A stretch of DNA of 64,000 bases from Alteribacter populi (GTDB taxonomy: Bacteria > Bacillota > Bacilli > Bacillales > Salisediminibacteriaceae), in assembly GCF_002352765.1 (NCBI RefSeq), contig NZ_KZ293963.1, positions 1,138,368 through 1,202,367 of the forward strand. The letters are read 5' to 3'. Within the stretch, counting starts at the first letter, position 1. Every line of letters begins with the position of its first letter. The notes beneath the pieces were generated by a model, which saw nothing but the letters and a program-made list of their open reading frames with translations, had not been told where the DNA came from and did not search any database. Both the position numbers and the translations under genes were made by a program. Below are positions 50,398 to 58,425 of the stretch, one piece after another.

Positions 50398-50877
50398 TTA
50401 ACTGTTTTTCACCGGCTTCAATCCCCTACCGATAAAATTTGCAGATACTGGCTGTAACTTTAATTCCCTCGCCCAAATGGAAAGCTGCCCCACATGATGA
50501 ATTTCATGGGCAATGACATGATGAATAATTTCACTTTTTTCAAATTGACCTTGAATCCATGGCGCAGTGATGAGTTCGTCTTCATTCGCTTCCTCCAAGC
50601 ACGCAGATAAAAGATCTTCTACCTCCATTCGACAGGTGTCTGAGAGCAGTTGAACTTTTTCGACCGTGTTGTAATCACTAAACTGTAATTCAATATCTTT
50701 TTTTCCACAGATAGCGCGAAGCCAACTATACTCCGCATCGACAATGTGAAAAAGCGTAAATAAGATACTTCCTGTACCGCCGACTCGTCTTTTTAGCCAT
50801 TCATCAGCAGGTAATTGCCTGCACCAGTCAAACCATTCATCACGAACCTGCCAGTTATACTCAAAGAACGTTTTCAA
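50398..50877 (-). CDS. DinB-family protein
   Basis: This DinB/YfiT-like four-helix-bundle protein of about 159 residues has the three metal-ligand histidines of the fold: FHIVDAEYSWLRA near residue 45 and HVIAHEIHHVGQLSIW near 127-142. Such proteins bind zinc or nickel; some are thiol transferases and most have no known function. Two starts are possible: ATG 50892, and TTG 50877, which has GGAGGGG 6 nt upstream and yields MKTFFEYNWQVRDEWF, the usual family N-terminus; I prefer the TTG. The longer open frame to 51042 is not supported. Confidence 0.8.
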   Translation of the reverse strand: MKTFFEYNWQVRDEWFDWCRQLPADEWLKRRVGGTGSILFTLFHIVDAEYSWLRAICGKKDIELQFSDYNTVEKVQLLSDTCRMEVEDLLSACLEEANEDELITAPWIQGQFEKSEIIHHVIAHEIHHVGQLSIWARELKLQPVSANFIGRGLKPVKNS

Positions 50878-51053
50878 CCCGAACCCCTCCATTTTTTCCT
50901 CGTTTAATTTAGAGTTGGCTGTTTTTCCCAGAATACCTTTATATTTATGAAAGTTTTTGCAAGTTAACTTATTCCCAATGTCATAAGCATTCGTTCTACA
51001 ATTGAGTTTGAATTTTACAGATCCATAATAAAATAACAACATGAGATCACTAA

Positions 51054-52349
51054 TCAGCCAACCCCTTGTTTTTCATTAAGAATCTCCTCTTCTTTTTTAA
51101 CGGATTCTCTTTTCCCACCCCATAAAATCTTTTGCATGATAATACCGGTTAACCCGATCAACAATGTTGTAAATCCGCCAACCTGATAGAGAGTAAATAC
51201 ACCAAACCACTGAACAAGAAGTCCACCAGTTACAGGGGCAACAAGTAGAATCATCCCTGTTAACGAGTTAAACATCCCTGACATTTGCCCGACTTTTCCT
51301 TGGGGGCTTTCCTTTTGCAAGATATAGCTATAGATGACACTAAATATGCCAACGCCTATGCCAACGAAGAGTGAAGCCGCAATTGGCCACAAAACAGTTA
51401 CGCCAGGTTGGGTAAAACCAATGGTTGTAAATCCGAAGCCAATGAAAAAAATCGAACCCCCTAGGTACCAGCCATACTTCCTCAATTCCTTTAACCGATT
51501 TAAATAAAGGAGGATCCCTACAGCTCCCGCACCTGAAGTAGACATCGCCCACCCTAATACGGAAGGGTTGTCAGGATACACTTCCCGGAATAACACGGCA
51601 TATTGAGCGTCAACTAATTGAATAGACGTAAACGCTAACAGAGCGAAGCAAAAACTGATAAAGAGCACTTTTGACCGAAACAATAAATGCCACCCATTTC
51701 GCCATGTGTGCCAAAAGGAAACTGTCTTTTCTTCGTCCGAAGTTCCTTTGGAACGGTCGGTATCCACATGCCGGACAAAAAGCAGTATACACGCGGAAAT
51801 CACTAGAGCCACGGCATAAATAACAAAGCTCATTTTTGGTGAAAATGCAGCTGCGATTGACGCTCCAAGAAATGGACCAATGATTTTAGATAATTGATTC
51901 ACCGTTCCGTTTAAAGTAACCGCTTTTAACACGAAGTCTGGTTGAACGACCTGTTGAATAAGTGCCTGCTGAGCCGGAAAGTGAACAATGGTGAAAGTCG
52001 ACCGTACAAGGAGAATAACCAAAGCCACCCAAGGACTTGAAATAAAAATTAACATTATCGTTAAACAGGCCGTTGCGACATCTGCTAGTAACATAATGAA
52101 AACCTTTTTATTTTTATCAACGTAGATCCCAGCAAACTGACTAAACAAGGCATGAGGCAGGGCATAAACGACAGGCACTAAAGCAACCATCCAAGGCTCT
52201 GTTTGCCAAACATAGCTAAATAACAAAATGACAGCCAACATGTCAAAAAACTTCCCCATCGTGGAGATGGCATATGAGCTGAATAACTTCAAATACGTAC
52301 GATTTTTCCAAATAGAATCGATTTCGGCTGTTTGTTTATCCACATCCAT
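51054..52349 (-). CDS. MFS drug-efflux-type transporter (DHA3 group)
   Basis: This protein of about 431 residues has twelve transmembrane segments and the MFS cytoplasmic loop GIYVDKNKKVFIMLLADV between helices 2 and 3. Layout and sequence resemble DHA3-type exporters, the group that includes macrolide efflux protein Mef. The start is ATG 52349 after AAGGA. It lies 43 nt after the winged-helix regulator gene, and near the ABC-F/mph operon, which suggests drug efflux. The substrate is not known. Confidence 0.85.
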   Translation of the reverse strand: MDVDKQTAEIDSIWKNRTYLKLFSSYAISTMGKFFDMLAVILLFSYVWQTEPWMVALVPVVYALPHALFSQFAGIYVDKNKKVFIMLLADVATACLTIMLIFISSPWVALVILLVRSTFTIVHFPAQQALIQQVVQPDFVLKAVTLNGTVNQLSKIIGPFLGASIAAAFSPKMSFVIYAVALVISACILLFVRHVDTDRSKGTSDEEKTVSFWHTWRNGWHLLFRSKVLFISFCFALLAFTSIQLVDAQYAVLFREVYPDNPSVLGWAMSTSGAGAVGILLYLNRLKELRKYGWYLGGSIFFIGFGFTTIGFTQPGVTVLWPIAASLFVGIGVGIFSVIYSYILQKESPQGKVGQMSGMFNSLTGMILLVAPVTGGLLVQWFGVFTLYQVGGFTTLLIGLTGIIMQKILWGGKRESVKKEEEILNEKQGVG

Positions 52350-52395
52350 CACCTATCCTTTAATAGAAGTGTAGATGATGAATGTCAGAGGAATA

Positions 52396-53520
52396 TCAGA
52401 GGAACGTACGAATGTGTTGGTGAATAACTGCTTTTAAATTCAGTAAATTCGTCGTTTTGTAGTACTTGCCTTTTTCGCTTTGATAATATCTGATCATCCT
52501 TTTATCAGCACCGGCTTTAGACAGCAAAAAATCGAGTACCTGGTAAATAAACAAAAAGTAATAAGAGTGTCCTGACTGATTGATAATGAGAATGCCTTCA
52601 TTAATCGCATCTCTTCCTTTTATCTTTTCTCCTCCGGCTAATAAAGCTAACCCTTTTAGGACCTGAAGAGCTCCCTGTTCCCTTAAATAAGGACGGAGCT
52701 TAAGAAGCTGATCAATAGCAACAAGTTCTCCATTAACCGCCACCAATTTGTTCTCATAAAACAACACGATCGTCTTCATTATTTTTAACAGTGGATAAAA
52801 GCCGTGATCAGCCGATTGTATCTCTTCAAGCCCTTGTTTAACCAACTTCATCGCAGCGTTTGCCTGGTCCACCTTCAAATACAACATCGGCAAGCTAAAG
52901 TAAGCGAGGTCCATATGTTCTTCTTCACGCAACACCTGCATGTTGATCACTTTCTCATACATTGAGATGACTCGCTTTGTATCATTTTCAACATACCCAA
53001 AAAGATGTAAAGGGAAGAATTTGTTGTTCATTGCCCTTCCCCCCTTATTAAGTAATGAGGTGAAGTCGCTTTTTAATAAAAGAAGAACACTCTCATGCTT
53101 TTCTTTCAAAGGAAAGCCCAGATCTTGATTTGTCATTAATGCCTTGAGCGCTTTCCCCTGCCCGTACTTATAGTACATATTAAACAATTGATTCGCCTGT
53201 TGGAAAAGCTCTTCAGGTATCTGGTCTGGTGCGCACTGTTTTTTCTCTTTGACCTCTAAGCGATAACCGAATCCTTTTACTGTTTTAATGGACACGACAC
53301 CTTTAAAGGGGGCTAATTTTTTTCTGAGCCGGTAAATATGGTCATCCACAGTACGATCCGTCGGCTCCTCTAACGGCCAGACAGCATCTAAAATTTCCTC
53401 ACGTGAAAAAGCCCTTCCGTGGTTCTTATGTAAAAATGAGAGTAAGAAAAATTCTTTTCTAAGTAACACAACCTTATCCCCTTCACAGGTTAGCGAATAA
53501 TCTGCTTGAGAAAAATTCAT
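52396..53520 (-). CDS. Winged-helix (OmpR-type) regulator with TPR-like C-terminus
   Basis: This 374-residue protein starts with an OmpR/PhoB-type DNA-binding domain (residues 1-95: REEILDAVWPLEEPTDRTVDDHIYRLRKKL and VKGFGYRLEV) and continues with about 270 residues of helix pairs like TPR repeats (for example LAYFSLPMLYLKVDQANAAMKLVKQGLEEI). It has no receiver domain and no membrane segment, so a small ligand or protein is the likely signal. It directly precedes the MFS gene on the same strand and is a candidate regulator of it. Confidence 0.8.
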   Translation of the reverse strand: MNFSQADYSLTCEGDKVVLLRKEFFLLSFLHKNHGRAFSREEILDAVWPLEEPTDRTVDDHIYRLRKKLAPFKGVVSIKTVKGFGYRLEVKEKKQCAPDQIPEELFQQANQLFNMYYKYGQGKALKALMTNQDLGFPLKEKHESVLLLLKSDFTSLLNKGGRAMNNKFFPLHLFGYVENDTKRVISMYEKVINMQVLREEEHMDLAYFSLPMLYLKVDQANAAMKLVKQGLEEIQSADHGFYPLLKIMKTIVLFYENKLVAVNGELVAIDQLLKLRPYLREQGALQVLKGLALLAGGEKIKGRDAINEGILIINQSGHSYYFLFIYQVLDFLLSKAGADKRMIRYYQSEKGKYYKTTNLLNLKAVIHQHIRTFL

Positions 53521-53585
53521 AACAACTCCCCTTCTCCACTGAAGCGTCTCCTATATTCAATTATATTGGAAAACGAATAGAAAAA

Positions 53586-53615
53586 CGACATGGCAAATGA
53601 ATAGCCATGTCCGTT
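53586..53615 (-). terminator. Terminator-like hairpin after the TPR/EF-hand gene
   Basis: On the minus strand GACATGGC/GCCATGTC (9-nt loop) is followed by GTTTTTC; it would end transcription from the gene at 53694-54629 before the regulator gene. Confidence 0.65.
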
Positions 53616-53654
53616 TTCAGGTGAAAACTTCGTGTGGGACCTATAGTTTAGGAT

Positions 53655-53690
53655 AGTGGCGCAACCACCGGAAAGGTTGCGCCACTTTTT
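53655..53690 (+). terminator. Plus-oriented terminator hairpin antisense to the TPR/EF-hand gene
   Basis: The 12-bp stem AGTGGCGCAACC/GGTTGCGCCACT is followed by seven T on the plus strand and abuts the stop of the minus-strand gene. No plus-strand gene is seen upstream. Confidence 0.7.
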
Positions 53691-53693
53691 TTG

Positions 53694-54629
53694 TCAACGA
53701 TAGTCACCACCAAAAATAGCTACATTCTGCCGGTCAGGAACAAATTCTTGCCCGTTCCACTTGAGAACGGTTTGTACAAAGCCGAGTGAGTCAGCATTGT
53801 ACTGCCCTGCAATCCTTTGATACGCTTTAAGATCATACGTGCCATCTCTGTTAAAATCAACAGGATACAGACCAGACAAAGGATTGACCCAACCTTCAAT
53901 CGGTGCCACTAGAACTCCATTCCCATCATAAATATCCGATAAATATTCTTGCCCCTTATAAGTCAAATCAAGAATGTACTTTTCCTTACGTTTATAGCTG
54001 ATAACAGACGCTTTGTATTGATCCAGATAAGTTACACTGTACTTATAGTCTTCATTGAAAACATCAGAATCGAAAATCTGCCTCACTTGGCCATTTATAC
54101 AAGAAAATAAATACGCATAAATGGTCCCACCACTACCTCCCGTATCAATGATTACTAAAATATCATCCACGTGGTTACCTGTAACATCACCAAGGAAAAG
54201 TGTTGGATTGTAGCCAGCGTTATTTTTTAAAGGAATTTGCTGATCATGATTTGTTTTTCCATTTTGGACGATCAAGGTAATATTTTCCCAAAATGGACTA
54301 TCAGGTGTACTATTTGCTGTAAGAAAGACATTGTCAATAATCCCGTCACCGTCAATATCACCCTGCTTTGCAGTCACTATTGAAGGACCGTTTAAATTTA
54401 TTTCTCTTAGTGAAACAGACTGAAGTTTCGCCTGCACTTCCAATAACTCTTTCCTTGAAGGATAAGGATTTGGTAGCAACAAGGCATTATTAATCGTTTG
54501 TAATGCTTCTTCTGTTAACCCGGCCCTTAATTGCGCATCAGCCAAGTAGTACCAAAAATACGGTTCGTTCGTTTCTTGGATTTTTGTGTAATAATAACGT
54601 ATCGCATTTCTGAAATAATCCATGTCCAT
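53694..54629 (-). CDS. Hypothetical protein with TPR-like N-terminus and calcium-binding-like loops
   Basis: I do not recognise a named family for this protein of about 311 residues. The first 75 residues look like TPR helices (YYLADAQLRAGLTEEALQTINNAL). The rest resembles VCBS/FG-GAP repeats with calcium-loop sequences DIDGDGIIDNVFL, GDVTGNHVDDILV and DFNRDGTYDLKAY. It has no signal peptide, unusual for FG-GAP-like proteins, which are mostly extracellular. ATG 54629 follows AAGGCGG. It stands alone between accessory genes. Confidence 0.7.
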   Translation of the reverse strand: MDMDYFRNAIRYYYTKIQETNEPYFWYYLADAQLRAGLTEEALQTINNALLLPNPYPSRKELLEVQAKLQSVSLREINLNGPSIVTAKQGDIDGDGIIDNVFLTANSTPDSPFWENITLIVQNGKTNHDQQIPLKNNAGYNPTLFLGDVTGNHVDDILVIIDTGGSGGTIYAYLFSCINGQVRQIFDSDVFNEDYKYSVTYLDQYKASVISYKRKEKYILDLTYKGQEYLSDIYDGNGVLVAPIEGWVNPLSGLYPVDFNRDGTYDLKAYQRIAGQYNADSLGFVQTVLKWNGQEFVPDRQNVAIFGGDYR

Positions 54630-54654
54630 ATTCATCCCGCCTTCCACTTTATTC

Positions 54655-55050
54655 TCAATACAGAATTATATGAAATAAACCGGCGAGATAGCATTTTCGA
54701 TTTTTTCTAGCCACTTTTCCTCCAAGGACCCTTTCATTCATGAAAAAATTCATAATATGAACATTCGATGGCTGACTTTGAGTATTATCTCTGTGGATAT
54801 TGCGTTTTACCTGCGCAAATCGAATTATATCAGTGCGAATTTGCATTATATCAGCGGAATTTGACATTATATTAGCGATTCGACATAAAGCGCTAAAATC
54901 CGACTCTACCGAGAAGCTCCTCCCCAAATGTCGCATTTAGTAAGTGACCAAAAACGAAATGAAATGGGAGGAAACCCCGCAAAGCGTGAGGAGGCTTGGC
55001 GGTTCGTCCGCGGAAAGCGAGCAGATGCAGGCCTACCGAGCTGTAAAAAT
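54655..55050. repeat. Repeat-rich intergenic region before paaX
   Basis: No gene is supported. Positions 54815-54935 contain three degenerate 19-21 bp units (TATATCAGTGCGAATTTGCAT, TATATCAGCGGAATTTGACAT, TATATTAGCGATTCGACAT, each shown at most 21 nt in the genome) followed by AAATCCGACTC. Positions 54957-55050 hold a GC-rich element whose right half matches the copy at 34430-34489. Confidence 0.7.
54957..55050 (+). repeat. GC-rich dispersed repeat, copy 3
   Basis: A shorter copy: AAACCCCGCAAAGCG, then GAGGAGGCTTGGCGGTTCG, CGGAAAGCGAGCAGATGCAG and CGAGCTGTAA. It lacks the left third. Confidence 0.75.
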
Positions 55051-55057
55051 AGTCGCC

Positions 55058-55091
55058 AAAAACGCTTGAGGATCCTCCCTCAAGCGTTTTA
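55058..55091 (-). terminator. Intrinsic terminator of paaX
   Basis: The 13-bp stem AAAACGCTTGAGG/CCTCAAGCGTTTT is followed on the minus strand by a short T tract right after the paaX stop. Confidence 0.8.
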
Positions 55092-55101
55092 ACAATAACA
55101 A

Positions 55102-56001
55102 TTACTGTTTCTCATTCACCATCAACGGATGGGAGAACGCGTTGTATTCTTTGTTTCGTTTTGTTATTTCGTTGCCTTCTTTAAAAACAGATTCAAAGAA
55201 ACGGCTAGCGGGCTGTGCTAATGCGCGGTAATAATCCGCGAAAAGAGACGCTGCGTAGTCACCGAGCCATTTATCCGGTAACAGTTCTTCGGGTAAACCC
55301 GGATCGACGAACAAAAACTTCCGGTATTCGTGGACGAGTTTGGTTCTTTCTACAAAACATTCTCCGTCACTCATATTCCCTTTTTCGATCTTGTTTTTAT
55401 CGATGATGTATTTCTGGCTATAGGTCGATATAAATGTTTCATACCGCTCGTTAATTTCATCTAAGTTCCAGCATTCCTCAACGACTTGCTGGTTTTTTCG
55501 CGGACCTTTGTATTCGGAGACGAAAAAGTGAACGTACTCCTGAATATCGTATTTTGCAATTAAATCTTCCACTTGCTTTTCTAAAGGAATAGGTGATATC
55601 CAGCAACTATTAGACAATGTGCCAAAACCGCTCCAGACTAGCTCTTTTCGCAGTTCATCACGAATGCTACGTTTCGTTTCTGGAATCGTATACATAAGCA
55701 TGCGCCATTTCCCATCCCATTTTTCATTTTTTAATTTGAAAATACGGTCAGCCGCTTCTTCTATACGATTTTTTCCCCGTACCGTTAGAAAATAGTAGCT
55801 TTTATTGCCGACCTTCCTTGATTGAACCCAGCCTTGTTTATTCATTCTCGAAATGGCAGCACGAATCGACTGCTCGTTATGCCCGAACTCTTTTAAGAGC
55901 TGAATTAAACTACCGATCCAAATTTCATTACCGTAATGACGAATATAATCACCGTATAACGTAAAAATCATCGATCTCGTATTTAAGTTTTCTTCCATCA
56001 T
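55102..56001 (-). CDS. paaX: Phenylacetic acid degradation repressor PaaX
   Basis: This 299-residue GntR-like regulator represses paa genes and is released by phenylacetyl-CoA in known systems. The N-terminal winged helix (NTRSMIFTLYGDYIRHYG, then IRAAISRMNKQGWVQSRKVGNKSYYFLT) and the PaaX C-terminal domain (WDGKWRMLMYTIPETKRSIRDELRKELVWSGFG; split in the genome by normal coding) are complete. ATG pair start at 56001. It is last in the cluster with its own promoter and terminator, so it can control the operons upstream. Confidence 0.93.
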   Translation of the reverse strand: MMEENLNTRSMIFTLYGDYIRHYGNEIWIGSLIQLLKEFGHNEQSIRAAISRMNKQGWVQSRKVGNKSYYFLTVRGKNRIEEAADRIFKLKNEKWDGKWRMLMYTIPETKRSIRDELRKELVWSGFGTLSNSCWISPIPLEKQVEDLIAKYDIQEYVHFFVSEYKGPRKNQQVVEECWNLDEINERYETFISTYSQKYIIDKNKIEKGNMSDGECFVERTKLVHEYRKFLFVDPGLPEELLPDKWLGDYAASLFADYYRALAQPASRFFESVFKEGNEITKRNKEYNAFSHPLMVNEKQ

Positions 56002-56074
56002 TCAAAACCCTTCTCTCTTCCGTAAGCAGTAAGCAAGTCTATTGATACCTTCTCATTTTTAGTCACGTTCCCAT

Positions 56075-56103
56075 ATTATAAATGAAAACAAATACGATGT
56101 AAA
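56075..56103 (-). promoter_or_regulatory. Sigma-A promoter of paaX
   Basis: On the minus strand TTTACA (56098-56103) is separated by 17 bp from TATAAT (56075-56080), about 75 nt upstream of the paaX start. Confidence 0.8.
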
Positions 56104-56194
56104 TTTTACGCACATCCTTGTCCGTGTTATACGAGAAGGATATCGTAGGTGCTACGGATTCACTTCCCTAAAGCTCCACCCTAAAACCTTTTAA

Positions 56195-57400
56195 TCAAGA
56201 ATCGATTCCTTTCACAACGGTACTAATCCCTTGTCCGACGCCAACACACATCGTGGCAAGTCCGTACTTCGTCTTTCGTCTTTTCATTTCGTGCACTAGT
56301 GTCGTAAGGATTCTCGCTCCACTTGCACCTAACGGATGTCCAAAAGCGATCGCTCCGCCATTTACATTGACAATATCCGCTGATAACTCAAGCTGTCGCA
56401 TACACTCTACCGACTGAGCGGCAAAAGCTTCGTTTAATTCCACAAGACTAATGTCGTTTATTGAAAGTCGCGCGCGCTCAAGCGCCTTCCGTGTCGAGTA
56501 GATCGGCCCTAACCCCATAATAGATGGTTCTAATCCAGCTACAGCTGAGGTCACATATTCAGCTAGTGGTTCTAGTCCCAATGTTTCTGCTTTTTCTTTA
56601 CTCATCACTAAGAGTGCTGAGGCTCCGTCATTTACTCCTGATGCATTTCCTGCGGTAATGGTTCCGCCTTCAAACAACGAGCGCAAAGAACCGAGCTTTT
56701 CTAACGTAACACCTGGTCTTGGATGTTCATCTTTTTCAATTACAACCGGATTCCCTTTGCGATCCTTATATTCAACAGGCACGATTTCATCTGCAAAATG
56801 TCCTGCTTCCATTGCAGCCTTTGCCCGGTTTTGACTTTCAAATGCAAATGCATCTTGATCTTCACGCGATACCTGATAACGCTCAGCGACATTTTCAGCC
56901 GTTTGCGGCATTGAATCGGCGCCGTATTCTTTTTCCATTTTTTGGTTGACGAACCGCCAGCCGATTGTCGTGTCATGCATCGTCATGTCCCCGCGCGGAA
57001 AATCACTCGTAGGTTTTGCCATCACAAGTGGTGCCCGCGTCATGCTTTCCGTCCCACCGGCAATAAATATGTCTCCTTCTCCAGCCATGACAGCACGTGC
57101 AGCATAGTTGACGGCATCGAGTCCCGATCCGCATAAACGGTTAATCGTCGTTCCGGCCGCCTCTACAGGAAGTCCTGCTAAAAGTGCTGACATCCGCGCA
57201 ACATTTCGGTTATCCTCTCCTGCCCCGTTGGCATTACCTAAGATGACTTCTTCAATTTCTTCTACAGGTAAATCTGGATTTCGTTCGGTGATCGCTTTAA
57301 TAACAATCGCCCCTAAGTCATCAGGGCGGACGGATTTAAGCGCTCCTTTATATTTGCCAATCGGAGTACGTACTGCGTCGACGATCACTACATTTCTCAT
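56195..57400 (-). CDS. paaJ: Thiolase (PaaJ-like, 3-oxoadipyl-CoA thiolase type)
   Basis: This 401-residue thiolase cleaves a 3-oxoacyl-CoA with CoA. Active-site Cys is in NRLCGSGLDAVNYAARA near residue 90; catalytic His and second Cys are in GGAIAFGHPLGASGAR near residue 352 and TMCVGVGQGIS near 383. N-terminal VDAVRTPIGKYKGALKSVRPDDLGA fits 3-oxoadipyl-CoA/3-oxo-5,6-dehydrosuberyl-CoA thiolases; PaaJ acts twice in the pathway. Its ATG overlaps the paaH stop by 4 nt. Length is normal. Confidence 0.92.
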   Translation of the reverse strand: MRNVVIVDAVRTPIGKYKGALKSVRPDDLGAIVIKAITERNPDLPVEEIEEVILGNANGAGEDNRNVARMSALLAGLPVEAAGTTINRLCGSGLDAVNYAARAVMAGEGDIFIAGGTESMTRAPLVMAKPTSDFPRGDMTMHDTTIGWRFVNQKMEKEYGADSMPQTAENVAERYQVSREDQDAFAFESQNRAKAAMEAGHFADEIVPVEYKDRKGNPVVIEKDEHPRPGVTLEKLGSLRSLFEGGTITAGNASGVNDGASALLVMSKEKAETLGLEPLAEYVTSAVAGLEPSIMGLGPIYSTRKALERARLSINDISLVELNEAFAAQSVECMRQLELSADIVNVNGGAIAFGHPLGASGARILTTLVHEMKRRKTKYGLATMCVGVGQGISTVVKGIDS

Positions 57401-58263
57401 CGCACTTCTTCCTTTCTTGGAGAATAATCATATACCCCTTTGCCTGTTTTCCGTCCTAACCTGCCTGCTTTTACGTATTTTACAAGCAAAGGACAAGGTC
57501 GATATTTTTCCCCGAGGTTTTCGTGAAGATAGGTTAAATTGTTGAGTCGTGTATCAAGACCGACTAAATCTCCGAGCTCAAACGGTCCCATTGGATAGTT
57601 GAGCCCAAGTTTTATTGCCCGGTCGATTTCTTCAGGTGATCCGACACCTTCTTGAAGCATGTAAAAAGCTTCATTGCCAACGAGCGCGCTGATTCTACTT
57701 GTCACAAAGCCTGGAAACTCGTTTACGACAACCGTTTCTTTCCCTAGCTGTGCAGAAACTTTTTCAACCAGTTCAACCGTTTTATCATTCGTTTCAAGTC
57801 CGCGAATGATTTCAATTAACGGCATTTTATGAACCGGGTTAAAAAAGTGCATCGCAATCACTTGTTCTGGACGGTTTGTAAATGAGCCGATCTCAGTTGG
57901 ACTCATCGTTGACGTATTTGTCGCTAAAATACAGTGGACCGGTGTAGCACGATCCAACGTTTCAAACACTTGCTTTTTAATCGCAAGCTTTTCTGGCACC
58001 GCTTCAATAACCAAATCTGCATTTGCGACAGCAGACTCCATATTCGTCTCATACGTCAATCTTGTTTTTGCACGGTCAGCCACTGCTTCGGTGAGCTTAT
58101 TCCGCTCCATTCCTTTTATAAAAATCGAACTAATATCTGTTTTGGCAAGTGCTAATGCTTCGTCATTAATATCAATGAGTGCTGTATTAAAACCCGCAAC
58201 CGCACTAACATAAGCAATACCTCTGCCCATAACACCTGAACCTACAATGGCAATTGTTTTCAT
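57397..58263 (-). CDS. paaH: 3-Hydroxyacyl-CoA dehydrogenase PaaH
   Basis: This 288-residue NAD-dependent dehydrogenase oxidises 3-hydroxyadipyl-CoA to 3-oxoadipyl-CoA in phenylacetate breakdown. The NAD site is IVGSGVMGRGIAYVSA (residues 4-19); the catalytic His is in MHFFNPVHKMPLIEI near residue 140 and the domain-closing NEFPGFVTSRI near residue 181. The end, YVKAGRLGRKTGKGVYDY, is family-typical. It shares a 4-bp ATGA overlap with paaJ. A terminator upstream separates the pair from the ALDH gene, so it may have a separate promoter in the gap at 58264-58375. Confidence 0.92.
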   Translation of the reverse strand: MKTIAIVGSGVMGRGIAYVSAVAGFNTALIDINDEALALAKTDISSIFIKGMERNKLTEAVADRAKTRLTYETNMESAVANADLVIEAVPEKLAIKKQVFETLDRATPVHCILATNTSTMSPTEIGSFTNRPEQVIAMHFFNPVHKMPLIEIIRGLETNDKTVELVEKVSAQLGKETVVVNEFPGFVTSRISALVGNEAFYMLQEGVGSPEEIDRAIKLGLNYPMGPFELGDLVGLDTRLNNLTYLHENLGEKYRPCPLLVKYVKAGRLGRKTGKGVYDYSPRKEEVR

Positions 58264-58375
58264 CTATGTAGCCTCCTTCAACGATTTATAGAAAACTTGA
58301 CTTGACACCAAGTTTTTTTGAGCCTTGGTGCGCTGATATTTTATTCTTTTAGAGGGGTCGACCTTTCTTAAAGGA

Positions 58376-58425
58376 TAAAAAAGAATGCGAGCGGCGTTTC
58401 TAAAACGCGCTCGCATTGGTGTTTT
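58376..58425 (-). terminator. Terminator between the aldehyde dehydrogenase gene and paaH
   Basis: On the minus strand AATGCGAGC/GCTCGCATT with an inner GCGTTT/AAACGC stem is followed by CTTTTTT right after the dehydrogenase stop. A T run also follows on the other strand. Confidence 0.88.

Noticed and set aside
54815..54935. CRISPR array from the regular 21-bp units
   Set aside because: The units are contiguous and degenerate, without unique spacers, and no cas genes are present.
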